Below are positions 6,010 to 12,831 of a stretch of 12,897 nt of DNA, piece by piece. Origin of the DNA: Pseudonocardia sp. (GTDB lineage: Bacteria > Actinomycetota > Actinomycetes > Mycobacteriales > Pseudonocardiaceae). The notes under the pieces were generated by a model. That model was not told the DNA's origin, ran no database searches, and was given only the letters and a program-made list of their open reading frames with translations. The stretch is taken from assembly GCA_030453005.1 (NCBI GenBank), contig JAKDLE010000023.1, forward strand, positions 1-12,897, in the 5' to 3' direction. Each line of letters begins with the position of its first letter. Position 1 is the first letter of the stretch. The translations under genes were made by a program, and so were the position numbers.

Positions 6010-6708
6010 GTGACCACCCTGATCCTGCTGCGCCACGGGCGATCCTCGGCCAACGTGGCCGGTGTGCTCGCCGGACGCACCCCCGGCGTCGAGCTCGACG
6101 ACACCGGCCGCGCACAGGCCGAGAAGGTGGTCGGCAGGCTGTCCGGCGTCCCGATCGCCGAGATCGTGAGCTCGCCGATGCTGCGCTGCGCGCAGACCGT
6201 GGAGCCGTTGGCCGCCGAGCGGGAGCTCGAGGTTCGCACCGAGCCCGACCTCGCGGAGGTCGACTATGGCACCTGGACCGGCGCGGAGCTCAAGAAGCTG
6301 GGCAAGGAGCCGCTGTGGAAGGTGGTGCAGAGCCACCCGTCGGCCGCGGTGTTCCCCGAGGGGGAGGGGCTCGCCGCCATGCAGGCCCGCGCCGTCGCGG
6401 CCGTCCGGCGCAACGGCGCCCGGATCGCGCAGGCGCACGGGCCGCAGGCGGTCTGGCTGGCGTGCACCCACGGCGACGTCATCAAGGCGGTACTGGCCGA
6501 TGCACTGGCCAGCCACCTCGACAACTTCCAGCGGATCATGGTCGACACGTCCTCGATCAGCGTCGTGCACTACACCGAGACGCGCCCGTTCGTCGCGCGC
6601 GTCAACGACCTCGGCGGCGACGTCGCAGGCCTCATCCCGCCGCCGCCGAAGAAGCGCCGTCGCGCCGCCGCCCGCAGCTCCGACGCGGTCGTGGGCGGCA
6701 CCACCTGA
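6010..6708 (+). CDS. MSMEG_4193 family histidine phosphatase / putative phosphomutase
   Basis: 232 residues from the GTG at 6010. An upstream in-frame ATG at 5947 lies inside the palindromic repeat and is rejected, because family proteins start MTTLILLRHG. Histidine-phosphatase features are LLRHGRSSAN (R8, phospho-acceptor H9), R59 in SPMLRC, E119 in FPEGEG and the second histidine in THGDVIK (H154). This is the branch named after MSMEG_4193 (Rv2135c in M. tuberculosis), a predicted cytosolic phosphomonoesterase with no firm substrate. The C-terminus is a basic PPPKKRRRAAAR tail. No Shine-Dalgarno sequence is seen, and TAGGCT (5996-6001) is 8 nt before the start, so it may have its own leaderless promoter besides read-through from uppP. 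DUF3090 follows after 47 nt. Confidence 0.92.
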   Translation: MTTLILLRHGRSSANVAGVLAGRTPGVELDDTGRAQAEKVVGRLSGVPIAEIVSSPMLRCAQTVEPLAAERELEVRTEPDLAEVDYGTWTGAELKKLGKEPLWKVVQSHPSAAVFPEGEGLAAMQARAVAAVRRNGARIAQAHGPQAVWLACTHGDVIKAVLADALASHLDNFQRIMVDTSSISVVHYTETRPFVARVNDLGGDVAGLIPPPPKKRRRAAARSSDAVVGGTT

Positions 6709-6739
6709 TCTCACCCGTGCCGTCGCGGCGTGAGCGGGC

Positions 6740-6745
6740 TAGCAT
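6740..6745 (+). promoter_or_regulatory. Possible -10 element upstream of DUF3090
   Basis: TAGCAT fits the TANNNT -10 pattern and ends 10 nt before the DUF3090 ATG. A small dyad (CTCAC 6710-6714, GTGAG 6730-6734) lies just upstream. There is no good Shine-Dalgarno sequence, so a very short or absent leader is likely. Confidence 0.35.
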
Positions 6746-6755
6746 GGGCCTCGCC

Positions 6756-7325
6756 ATGTCACGCGTCATACACGTCTTCCGTCAGCCCGAGCGCTTCGTC
6801 GCCGGGACCGTCGGCGAGCCCGGCGACCGCTCCTTCTACCTCCAGGCCATCGAGGACGCGCGTACCATCAGCGTGCTCCTGGAGAAACAACAGGTGTCGG
6901 TCCTCGCCGAGCGCATCGCCGCGCTGCTGGAGGAGGTGAGTCGCCGGTTCGGTTCCGACGACCCCGCTGCGGCGCTCCCCGGCTCGGACCTCGACCCCCT
7001 GGCCGTGCCGCTGGAGGAGGAGTTCCGGGTCGGCACCATGGGGCTGGGCTGGGACGCCGACTCCAAGTCCGTGGTCGTCGAACTGCTCGCCGTGAGCGAG
7101 GAGGAGGTCGACGAGACGGTCGTGCTCGACGACACCGACGAGGGCCCCGACGCCCTGCGGGTGTTCCTGTCCCCCCCGCAGGCGCAGGCGTTCGCCGACC
7201 GGGCCGAGAAGGTCGTCTCCGCCGGGCGCCCGCCCTGCCCGCTGTGTGCCGAGGCGCTCGACCCGGAGGGGCACGTCTGCGTCCGGCTCAACGGATACCA
7301 CCAGCGCTCGCCGGTCGGCGACTGA
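6756..7325 (+). CDS. DUF3090 family protein
   Basis: 189 residues from the ATG at 6756 (MSRVIHVFRQPERFVAGTVG), the family's usual N-terminus. An ATG four codons upstream (6744) overlaps the probable -10 box. The opening block through GEPGDRSFYLQA is highly characteristic. The middle is rich in Glu, Asp and Val (EEEVDETVVLDDTDEG). The C-terminus carries CPLC (161-164) and H173/C175 in EGHVCVRLNGYHQ, a pattern suggesting a small zinc-binding knuckle. The biochemical function is unknown. Family members (Rv2134c-like) sit almost invariably between the MSMEG_4193-type phosphatase and the SCO1664-type gene, as here, with 11 nt to the latter. Operon membership is therefore likely; metal binding is inference. 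Confidence 0.93.
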   Translation: MSRVIHVFRQPERFVAGTVGEPGDRSFYLQAIEDARTISVLLEKQQVSVLAERIAALLEEVSRRFGSDDPAAALPGSDLDPLAVPLEEEFRVGTMGLGWDADSKSVVVELLAVSEEEVDETVVLDDTDEGPDALRVFLSPPQAQAFADRAEKVVSAGRPPCPLCAEALDPEGHVCVRLNGYHQRSPVGD

Positions 7326-7336
7326 GCCCACGATCG

Positions 7337-8131
7337 GTGGACCCTCGCGACCCGGCCGTGCCGGAACTGCTTGCGCACGGCCGTATCGAGGTCACCGGAC
7401 GGCTCGTGGACGCCTCCAACGCCACGTTGTTCGGCACCGTCAGCGCCGACGGGGTGGCGGCGCAGTGCGTCTACAAGCCGGTGAAGGGCGAACGCCCGCT
7501 GTGGGACTTCCCCGACGGCACGCTCGCAGGCCGCGAGATCGCGGCGTTCCTGGTCTCCGAGGCGGCGGGCTTCCACCTCGTGCCGCCCACGCTGCTGCGC
7601 GACGGACCGTTCGGCCGCGGCATGGTGCAGGTGTGGGTCGACACCGACGACGAACGCGAGCTCGTCGACGTCTGCTCGCCTGCGAAGGTGCCTGCGGGCT
7701 GGATCGGGGTGCTCCGCGCGCGGGGTCAACGCGGGGAGCCCGCGGTGCTGGTGCACGCCGACACCCCGGGGCTCAAGCGGATGGCCGCCTTCGACGTGGT
7801 GGTCAACAACGCGGACCGCAAGGGCGGGCACGTGCTCGCGGGCACCGACGGCCACCTCTACGGCGTCGACCACGGCCTCACGCTGCACGTTGAGGACAAG
7901 CTGCGCACGGTGCTGTGGGGCTGGGTCGGCCAGGCGCTGCCCGCCGACGTCGTCGAGGCGCTGGAGAAGCTGCGCGCCGAGCTCGACGGCAGCCTCGCCG
8001 ACGTGTTGGGCGACCACCTCACCCGCCGCGAGGTCCGCACCCTGTCCACCCGAGTGAACACCCTGCTGGCCGAGCCGACGTTCCCGACACCCGCAGGCTA
8101 CGGCCCGGCCATCCCCTGGCCCGCCTTCTGA
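7337..8131 (+). CDS. SCO1664 family protein (PI3/PI4-kinase-like fold)
   Basis: 264 residues from the GTG at 7337, the start that gives the normal family length (Rv2133c is similar). No clear Shine-Dalgarno sequence is seen, and the gene starts 11 nt after DUF3090, so coupled translation is likely. Diagnostic segments are VYKPVKGERPLWDFPDG (45-61), whose K47 would be the nucleotide-binding lysine; FDVVVNNADRKGGH (152-165), a catalytic-loop-like D/N pattern; and LYGVDHGLTLH (174-184), which resembles a kinase metal-binding loop. The family is described as distantly related to phosphatidylinositol 3-/4-kinases, but no substrate is known. Soluble; no membrane segment. In other actinobacteria mshC (mycothiol ligase) is usually close downstream. 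Here an unusual repeat array begins at the stop codon. Confidence 0.92.
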   Translation: MDPRDPAVPELLAHGRIEVTGRLVDASNATLFGTVSADGVAAQCVYKPVKGERPLWDFPDGTLAGREIAAFLVSEAAGFHLVPPTLLRDGPFGRGMVQVWVDTDDERELVDVCSPAKVPAGWIGVLRARGQRGEPAVLVHADTPGLKRMAAFDVVVNNADRKGGHVLAGTDGHLYGVDHGLTLHVEDKLRTVLWGWVGQALPADVVEALEKLRAELDGSLADVLGDHLTRREVRTLSTRVNTLLAEPTFPTPAGYGPAIPWPAF

Positions 8132-8132
8132 C

Positions 8133-8285
8133 CCGCGAGTTTTCTGATCCCCCCGGCGAGTTTGCCAACACACCCGGCGAGTTCGCCGTCTCGCGCGGCG
8201 AGTTTGCCGATCGATGGCGCACGAACGGCCAACTGACTACGCCAGACGGCAAACTCGCGGGGGAGATCGGCAAACTCGCGGGTCA
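8133..8285. repeat. 21-nt-period repeat array in inverted arrangement
   Basis: The heptamer GCGAGTT starts at 8135, 8156, 8177 and 8198, a spacing of exactly 21 each time. Its reverse complement AACTCGC starts at 8252 and 8273, again 21 apart. The wider unit is about CCGGCGAGTTTGCCgat. The 3' pair can fold back on units 3 and 4, giving a long imperfect stem around a roughly 35-nt loop. The array fills the gap between two convergent genes, so it could serve as a bidirectional terminator or protein-binding array. Because 21 is a multiple of 3, both strands translate as heptad-like repeats (GEFANTP; GKLAGEI), but no start or family supports a protein. Confidence 0.88.
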
Positions 8286-8320
8286 GGTCGCCGGGGCCAT
8301 GAACTCCAGGGTGATGTTGT

Positions 8321-9094
8321 TCACCCGGCCCGATCACCGCGCCCGTAGGACTCGAACCACGCCGCGTCGATCCAGGGCGGCAGGTGTGGGGGCACCGTCA
8401 TGTCGACGGCGTGGTCGCGGAACCGCACCGTCGCCGCCCCGCCCGTGGACACCCGTACACGGACGGGTTCGAGGTTGTGCGGCTCGCCGGGGTCGGCGCC
8501 CAGCGCGGTGGCGACGAACGCGCGCATCGGGGCCGAGTGGGTGGCGACGAGGACGAGCAGATCCTCGCCCTCTCCGACGTCCCGACCCACCTCGGTGATG
8601 CCGCGCCAGAACCGGTGCGCAGCGACGTGCGGTGGCTCGAAGTACAGCGTCGGGTGGTGCAGCCAGTAGTCGATGGGGCCGCCCGCGGCGGCGACGGACC
8701 GGTAGTCGCTGTCGAAGCGGTCGTACTCGCGCGCCCAGTCGGGCAGCTCGCCGTCGGGCAGCGCGAGGCGCGCGGTGACCGCGTCGGAGGCGTCGGCGCC
8801 GCGTCCGTGCAGGGAGTGGCGCAGGTTGTCGAACCACGGCTCGGGGTAGAGCGGGCCGAGGTCCCGGCCGTCGTCGAGGGCGTCGACGAGCGTCGCCCGC
8901 AGCGTCACCGCCGTGGCGATCGCGCGGGCGGTGCGGGCGTGTGGCATGCGGACCGTGGTGCCCGGCTTGATCTCCGCGGCCAGCTCGGCCCCCCGGTCGC
9001 GGGCCTGCTGTTCGCCCAGCGGGGTGAGCCCGTGGTCGCCGTCGTAGCCGAGGGTCTCGCCGTGCCGCAGGAGGACGACCTCGTACTCCGACAC
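8321..9094 (-). CDS. Histidine phosphatase family protein
   Basis: 257 residues from the GTG at 9094. GGAGG (9106-9102) is 7 nt before it but only 1 nt before the in-frame ATG at 9100, which decides the start. The phospho-acceptor motif is LLRHGET (R10, H11, E13). A second basic site is in PHARTARA, and the distal histidine is H186 in ATHSAPMRAF. A long insert (about 90-150) containing PEPWFDNLRHSL and HHPTLYFEPP is not typical of cofactor-dependent phosphoglycerate mutase. A broad or unknown phosphomonoesterase is therefore the safer call. It is divergent from 6PGDH and convergent with the SCO1664-type gene across the repeat array. It is a different subfamily from the phosphatase at 6010. 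Confidence 0.87.
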   Translation of the reverse strand: MSEYEVVLLRHGETLGYDGDHGLTPLGEQQARDRGAELAAEIKPGTTVRMPHARTARAIATAVTLRATLVDALDDGRDLGPLYPEPWFDNLRHSLHGRGADASDAVTARLALPDGELPDWAREYDRFDSDYRSVAAAGGPIDYWLHHPTLYFEPPHVAAHRFWRGITEVGRDVGEGEDLLVLVATHSAPMRAFVATALGADPGEPHNLEPVRVRVSTGGAATVRFRDHAVDMTVPPHLPPWIDAAWFESYGRGDRAG

Positions 9095-9124
9095 CTGCAT
9101 ACCTCCCCTTCTCGACAATCCTCG

Positions 9125-9185
9125 GCACTTCGGAGCCACAACGCTGCGCGGCAGCCCCGCAGACAGCAGTATGGCTCCGAAGTGC
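9125..9185. promoter_or_regulatory. Perfect 14-bp inverted repeat in the divergent phosphatase/gnd region
   Basis: GCACTTCGGAGCCA (9125-9138) is exactly complementary to TGGCTCCGAAGTGC (9172-9185), with 33 nt between. The spacer holds a smaller hairpin, GCTGC and GCAGC around GCG. The dyad sits in the 118-bp gap between two divergent starts, where it could hold two operator half-sites or a DNA loop. Alternatively, it may be a small palindromic mobile repeat. No regulator gene is adjacent. Confidence 0.7.
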
Positions 9186-9212
9186 GGTCGATCCGTTCGG
9201 TGAGGGAGAGTT

Positions 9213-10649
9213 GTGAGCGAATCTGTAATCGGGGTCACCGGGCTGGCCGTCATGGGGGCCAACCTCGCCCGCAACATCGCCCGGCGCGGGGTGCCGATCG
9301 CGGTGCACAACCGCACCCCGGCCCGCACCGGGGAGTTCATCGACGCCTACGGCGAGGAGGGTGCGTTCACCGCCGCCGAGTCGCTGGAGGACCTCGTCGA
9401 CGCCCTGGAGAAGCCGCGGCGGATCATCGTGATGGTCAAGGCGGGCCAGCCGGTCGACGAGGTGATCTCGGAGCTGACACCGCTGCTCGACGAGGGCGAC
9501 ATCATCATCGACGCAGGCAACTCGCACTTCCCCGACACGAGGCGCCGCACGGCCGAGTGCGCGGAGCGGGGCCTGCGGTTCATGGGCGTCGGCGTGTCCG
9601 GTGGCGAGGAGGGCGCGCTGCTCGGGCCGAGCATCATGCCCGGCGGCGACGCGGACGCCTACGCCGCGGTGACGGAGATCCTCACGTCCATCGCGGCGCA
9701 GGTCGACGGCACGCCGTGCTGCGTGCACGTGGGCCCGGACGGTGCCGGGCACTACGTCAAGATGGTGCACAACGGCATCGAGTACGCCGACATCCAGCTG
9801 ATCGCCGAGGCCTACGACCTGCTCACGCACGTCGCGGGCCTGGACACCGCGGCCATCGGAAAGATCTTCGCCGAGTGGAACTCCGGCGACCTGGAGTCGT
9901 TCCTCATCGAGATCACCGCCACGGTGCTGGCCAAGACCGACGAGACGACGGGTGGCCCGCTGGTCGACGTGATCGCCGACCAGGCCGAGCAGAAGGGCAC
10001 CGGCCGGTGGACGGCGATCGATGCCCTCGACCTCGGGGTGCCGCTCACCGCCATCACCGAGGCCGTGTTCGCGCGCACGCTGTCGTCGTTGTCCGACGAA
10101 CGGCGCGCGGCGGCGGCCACCCTCGGCGGGCCGACCCCGGGCGGGGGAGCGAACCGCGACGACCTCGTCGACGACATCCGCCAGGCGCTCTACGCGTCGA
10201 AGGTGGTGGCCTACGCCCAGGGCTTCGCCCAGATGCGCGCGGCGAGCCAGGCCTACGGCTGGGACCTCGACCTGGGCGCCATGGCCACGATCTGGCGCGG
10301 CGGCTGCATCATCCGGGCGCAGTTCCTCAACCGCATCCGCGACGCCTACGCCGAGCACCCCGACCTCGACAACCTGCTGATGGTGCCCTACTTCACCCAG
10401 GCGGTGGCCGACGCGCAGGACGCCTGGCGGCGGGTGGTCGTGACGGCCACCGAGCAGGGCGTGGCGGTGCCCGCGTTCTCGTCGTCGTTGAGCTACTACG
10501 ACGGCTACCGGCGCGAGCGCGGCCCGGCCAACCTCATCCAGGGCCTGCGCGACTTCTTCGGCGCCCACACCTACCTGCGCACCGACACCGAGGGCTCGTT
10601 CCACACCCGGTGGGGGCAGGACGGCGCGGAGGTGCGCACCGACGGTTAG
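9213..10649 (+). CDS. gnd: 6-phosphogluconate dehydrogenase, decarboxylating (NADP+)
   Basis: 478 residues, the full length of the long 6PGDH class; GTG start with GGGAG 4 nt upstream. It converts 6-phosphogluconate and NADP+ to ribulose 5-phosphate, CO2 and NADPH in the oxidative pentose phosphate pathway. Visible features are the Rossmann motif GLAVMGANLARN (10-21), N33-R34-T35 for the NADP 2'-phosphate, MVKAG (74-78), IIDAGNSHFPDT (98-109), SGGEEGA (129-135), and the catalytic block GAGHYVKMVHNGIEYADI with K183 and E190 at the classical positions. The C-terminal tail NLIQGLRDFFGAHTY closes the dimer partner's active site. The canonical GGNSH is AGNSH here, a minor change. Its TAG stop overlaps the convergent Uma2 stop. 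Confidence 0.97.
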   Translation: MSESVIGVTGLAVMGANLARNIARRGVPIAVHNRTPARTGEFIDAYGEEGAFTAAESLEDLVDALEKPRRIIVMVKAGQPVDEVISELTPLLDEGDIIIDAGNSHFPDTRRRTAECAERGLRFMGVGVSGGEEGALLGPSIMPGGDADAYAAVTEILTSIAAQVDGTPCCVHVGPDGAGHYVKMVHNGIEYADIQLIAEAYDLLTHVAGLDTAAIGKIFAEWNSGDLESFLIEITATVLAKTDETTGGPLVDVIADQAEQKGTGRWTAIDALDLGVPLTAITEAVFARTLSSLSDERRAAAATLGGPTPGGGANRDDLVDDIRQALYASKVVAYAQGFAQMRAASQAYGWDLDLGAMATIWRGGCIIRAQFLNRIRDAYAEHPDLDNLLMVPYFTQAVADAQDAWRRVVVTATEQGVAVPAFSSSLSYYDGYRRERGPANLIQGLRDFFGAHTYLRTDTEGSFHTRWGQDGAEVRTDG

Positions 10650-11221
10650 GCGAGCAGCGCGTCGAGGTCGACCCGGACGCCGAACGGCTCCGCGGTGGTG
10701 AACACCCCGTCGACCGGGTCGGCGTTCTGGTAGCCGAACTCTCCGGCCAGGTGGCAGGCGACCAGCGACGGACCGTCGTGCAGGTCGATCATCCAGTAGT
10801 GGCCGATCCCGGCGTCGGCGTACTCGTGGTGCTTGACGACGGTGTCGATGCGGGTCGAGCCGGGGGAGAAGAACTCCACCGCCAGCAGGACCTCGCTCGC
10901 GCGGAGCAGGGTGCCGTCGCCGTCGACCCGCTGGAAGGCCTCGCGGGTGACCACGACGATGTCGGGCACGCGCACGGTGCCGGGCGCGTCCGGCGGCGCC
11001 AGCTGCAGGTCGATGTCGACCTCTTGGAGCACCTCGTAGCCGGGTAGCTGCGGAACCAGCTGCCTGCCCAGCTCGCGGATCCCCTTCTGGTGCCGGGGGA
11101 TCAGTCGCGGCGACATCATGAGCCACCCCTCTGCGAGCTCGTAGCGGACACCGTCGTCCTCGGGTAGCGCGGCGTACTCACGGGCCGTCAGCGGGTGCAC
11201 GTACTCGGGCAGCGCGGTCAT
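10646..11221 (-). CDS. Uma2 family protein (DUF820, PD-(D/E)XK nuclease-like)
   Basis: 191 residues from the ATG at 11221. The N-terminus ALPEYVHPLTAREYAALPED followed by RYELAEGWLMMSP (27-39) is a standard Uma2 opening. The nuclease-fold residues are E28, D87 in VPDIVVV, E116 in LLAVEFFSP and K130 in DTVVKHHEYADAGIGHYW. These form the restriction-endonuclease-like core, so catalysis is plausible. Despite their abundance in actinobacteria and cyanobacteria these proteins have no settled role. This copy is solitary, with no toxin, transposase or restriction partner. There is no Shine-Dalgarno sequence; CACACT ends 6 nt before the ATG, a possible weak -10 of a leaderless message. The TAA stop (10648-10646) overlaps the gnd TAG. 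Confidence 0.9.
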   Translation of the reverse strand: MTALPEYVHPLTAREYAALPEDDGVRYELAEGWLMMSPRLIPRHQKGIRELGRQLVPQLPGYEVLQEVDIDLQLAPPDAPGTVRVPDIVVVTREAFQRVDGDGTLLRASEVLLAVEFFSPGSTRIDTVVKHHEYADAGIGHYWMIDLHDGPSLVACHLAGEFGYQNADPVDGVFTTAEPFGVRVDLDALLA

Positions 11222-11260
11222 GGCACGAGTGTGGCACGGCTTCCCGACCGGGCCGGGGAG

Positions 11261-11269
11261 TTGTCCACA
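11261..11269 (+). promoter_or_regulatory. Exact DnaA-box-like nonamer
   Basis: TTGTCCACA matches the actinobacterial DnaA-box consensus exactly. A partial match, ACGTCCACA, occurs at 11320-11328. The surrounding gap (11222-11362) between divergent Uma2 and VOC genes is too short and too GC-rich to be an origin, and no dnaA or dnaN is nearby. It could be a titration or regulatory box, or chance. Confidence 0.3.
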
Positions 11270-11362
11270 GGCGCGGGACACCGCGGACGGCGGCCACAGA
11301 TGAGTTCCGGGCGCGACGCACGTCCACACGACGTACACACCGCGCCGACCCCAGGAGGGGCC

Positions 11363-11770
11363 ATGTCCCGCAAGCTCTACGTCAACCTCCCCGTCTCCGA
11401 CCTCGACGCCTCCGTCGCGTTCTTCACCGCGCTCGGCTTCACCTTCGACGCGAACTTCACCGACGAGAACGCCACGTGCATGATCGTCAACGAGGACACG
11501 GCCGTGATGCTGCTGGTGGAGAAGCGGTTCAGCGACTTCACTGACAAGACCATCATCGACGCCCGGACGTCCACCGAGGTGCTGTTCACGATCTCCGCCG
11601 AAAGCCGCGAGGAGGTCGATCAGCTGGTGAGAACCGCGGTCGCGAACGGCGGCAGCACGGTGGACGCCCCAAAGGACCACGGATTCATGTACGACTGGGG
11701 CTTTCAGGACGTCGACGGCCACAACTGGGGGGTCATGTGGATGGACATGTCGCAGCTGCCGCAGGAGTGA
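11363..11770 (+). CDS. VOC family protein (glyoxalase-like)
   Basis: 135 residues from the ATG at 11363, with a strong AGGAGG (11353-11358) 4 nt upstream; longer in-frame starts overlap the Uma2 promoter and are rejected. The opening LYVNLPVSDLDASVAFFTAL and the closing FQDVDGHNWGVMWMD are typical of the COG3607 branch of vicinal-oxygen-chelate proteins, often annotated as predicted lactoylglutathione lyase. Two beta-alpha-beta-beta-beta modules fit the length. A true glyoxalase I role is unlikely because the usual paired metal ligands are not all evident, and actinomycetes use mycothiol rather than glutathione. The natural ligand is unknown. Its last 38 nt overlap the convergent flavoprotein gene. 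Confidence 0.92.
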   Translation: MSRKLYVNLPVSDLDASVAFFTALGFTFDANFTDENATCMIVNEDTAVMLLVEKRFSDFTDKTIIDARTSTEVLFTISAESREEVDQLVRTAVANGGSTVDAPKDHGFMYDWGFQDVDGHNWGVMWMDMSQLPQE

Positions 11771-12788
11771 GGCCGCGCACGACCTCCCGCGCCGCCGCCC
11801 GCCCGGCCCGGTTCGCGCCGATCGTGCTGGCGCTGGGGCCGTAGCCGACGAGGTGCACGCGCGGGTCGGCCCGCACCCGGGTGCCGTCCACCGCGATCCC
11901 GCCGCCGGGGCCGCGCAGGTTGAGCGGGGCGAGGTGGCCCAGGGCGGCGCGCCAGCCGGTGGCCCACAGGACGGCGTCCGCGGGGTACGTGGTCCCGTCG
12001 CTCCACGCCACACCCTCGGCGTAGAGGTGGTCGAACATCGGGCGCCGCGTCAGCACCCCGGCCTCCTGCGCCGCGCGCACGGCCGGGGTGCGCAGCAGGC
12101 CGGTGACGCCCACGACGCTCTCCGGCGGGAGTCCGGCCCGCACCCGCTCCTCCACCCGGGCGACGGCCGCGCGGCCGTCGAAGGGCCCGTCGGAGAACAC
12201 CGGCTCGCGGCGGGTGACCCAGAGGGTGTCGGCGGCGACCGCGGCTATCTCGATGAGGAGTTGCCCCGCCGAGGTCCCGCCGCCGACGACCACCACCCGC
12301 AGTCCGGCGAACTCCCCGGGCCCCCGGTACCCGGCGGTGTGCAGCTGCCTGCCGTCGAACGTGCCGGGGTAGCGCGGCACGAACGGGCGGGTCCAGGTGC
12401 CGGTGGCGTTGATCAACGCGCGGGTGTGCCAGGTGCCGCGGTCGGTCTGCACGAGCAGGTCGGGGGCGGCGTCGCGGACCGCCCGCACGTGCACGGGGCG
12501 CACGACGTCGAGGGCGAACTCGCGTTCGTAGACGGCGAAGTACTCGGGCACCACCTCGGCGGCCGGGCGGGTCGCGTCCGCCGGGGCGAACGGGAGTCCC
12601 GGCAGGTCGTGGATGCGGTGGGCTCCGTCCACGCGCAGCGTGGGCCAGCGGTGTCGCCACGCGCCGCCGGGACCGTCCTCCCCGTCGAGCACGACGAAGT
12701 CGGCCCCCGCGCGCCGCAGCCCGGACGCGGCCGAAAGACCGGCCTGCCCGGCCCCGATCACCACGACGTCGCTGCGCACGCCCGTCAC
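11733..12788 (-). CDS. FAD/NAD(P)-binding oxidoreductase, FMO-like
   Basis: 351 residues from the GTG at 12788, with AGGGG a few nt upstream; longer in-frame starts add only an unconserved leader. It has two dinucleotide-binding folds: GAGQAG (12-17) for FAD and GGGTSA (169-174) for NAD(P)H. Between them are GGAWRHRWPTLRV (41-53), NATG (127-130), and FDGRQLHTAGY (144-154), which resembles the flavin-monooxygenase fingerprint FxGxxxH. A second ATG motif is LWATGWRAALGHLAPLNL. This suggests a single-component flavin monooxygenase or related pyridine-nucleotide-disulfide-type enzyme; substrate unknown. The C-terminal residues PAAAATCPST are encoded within the overlap with the VOC gene and are probably unstructured. 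Confidence 0.9.
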   Translation of the reverse strand: MTGVRSDVVVIGAGQAGLSAASGLRRAGADFVVLDGEDGPGGAWRHRWPTLRVDGAHRIHDLPGLPFAPADATRPAAEVVPEYFAVYEREFALDVVRPVHVRAVRDAAPDLLVQTDRGTWHTRALINATGTWTRPFVPRYPGTFDGRQLHTAGYRGPGEFAGLRVVVVGGGTSAGQLLIEIAAVAADTLWVTRREPVFSDGPFDGRAAVARVEERVRAGLPPESVVGVTGLLRTPAVRAAQEAGVLTRRPMFDHLYAEGVAWSDGTTYPADAVLWATGWRAALGHLAPLNLRGPGGGIAVDGTRVRADPRVHLVGYGPSASTIGANRAGRAAAREVVRGLTPAAAATCPST

Positions 12789-12831
12789 AACGCCCCTGCC
12801 GACCGCAACCTTCCGGCAGGCCACCCCCGCC

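Noticed and set aside
8133..8285. CRISPR array
   Set aside because: The unit is only 21 nt with imperfect repeats and no spacer of usual length, orientation flips midway, and no cas genes are present.
8334..11126. Very long open frames on both strands over the phosphatase, gnd and Uma2 genes
   Set aside because: Both are shadows of the true frames; composition is Arg/Gly/Ala-rich and they cross several unrelated genes.
11261..11269. Replication origin
   Set aside because: A single exact DnaA box with no AT-rich region and no dnaA, dnaN or parAB nearby.
11195..11362. Longer N-terminus for the VOC protein
   Set aside because: A strong AGGAGG directly precedes the ATG at 11363, and the extension overlaps the Uma2 gene and its upstream region.
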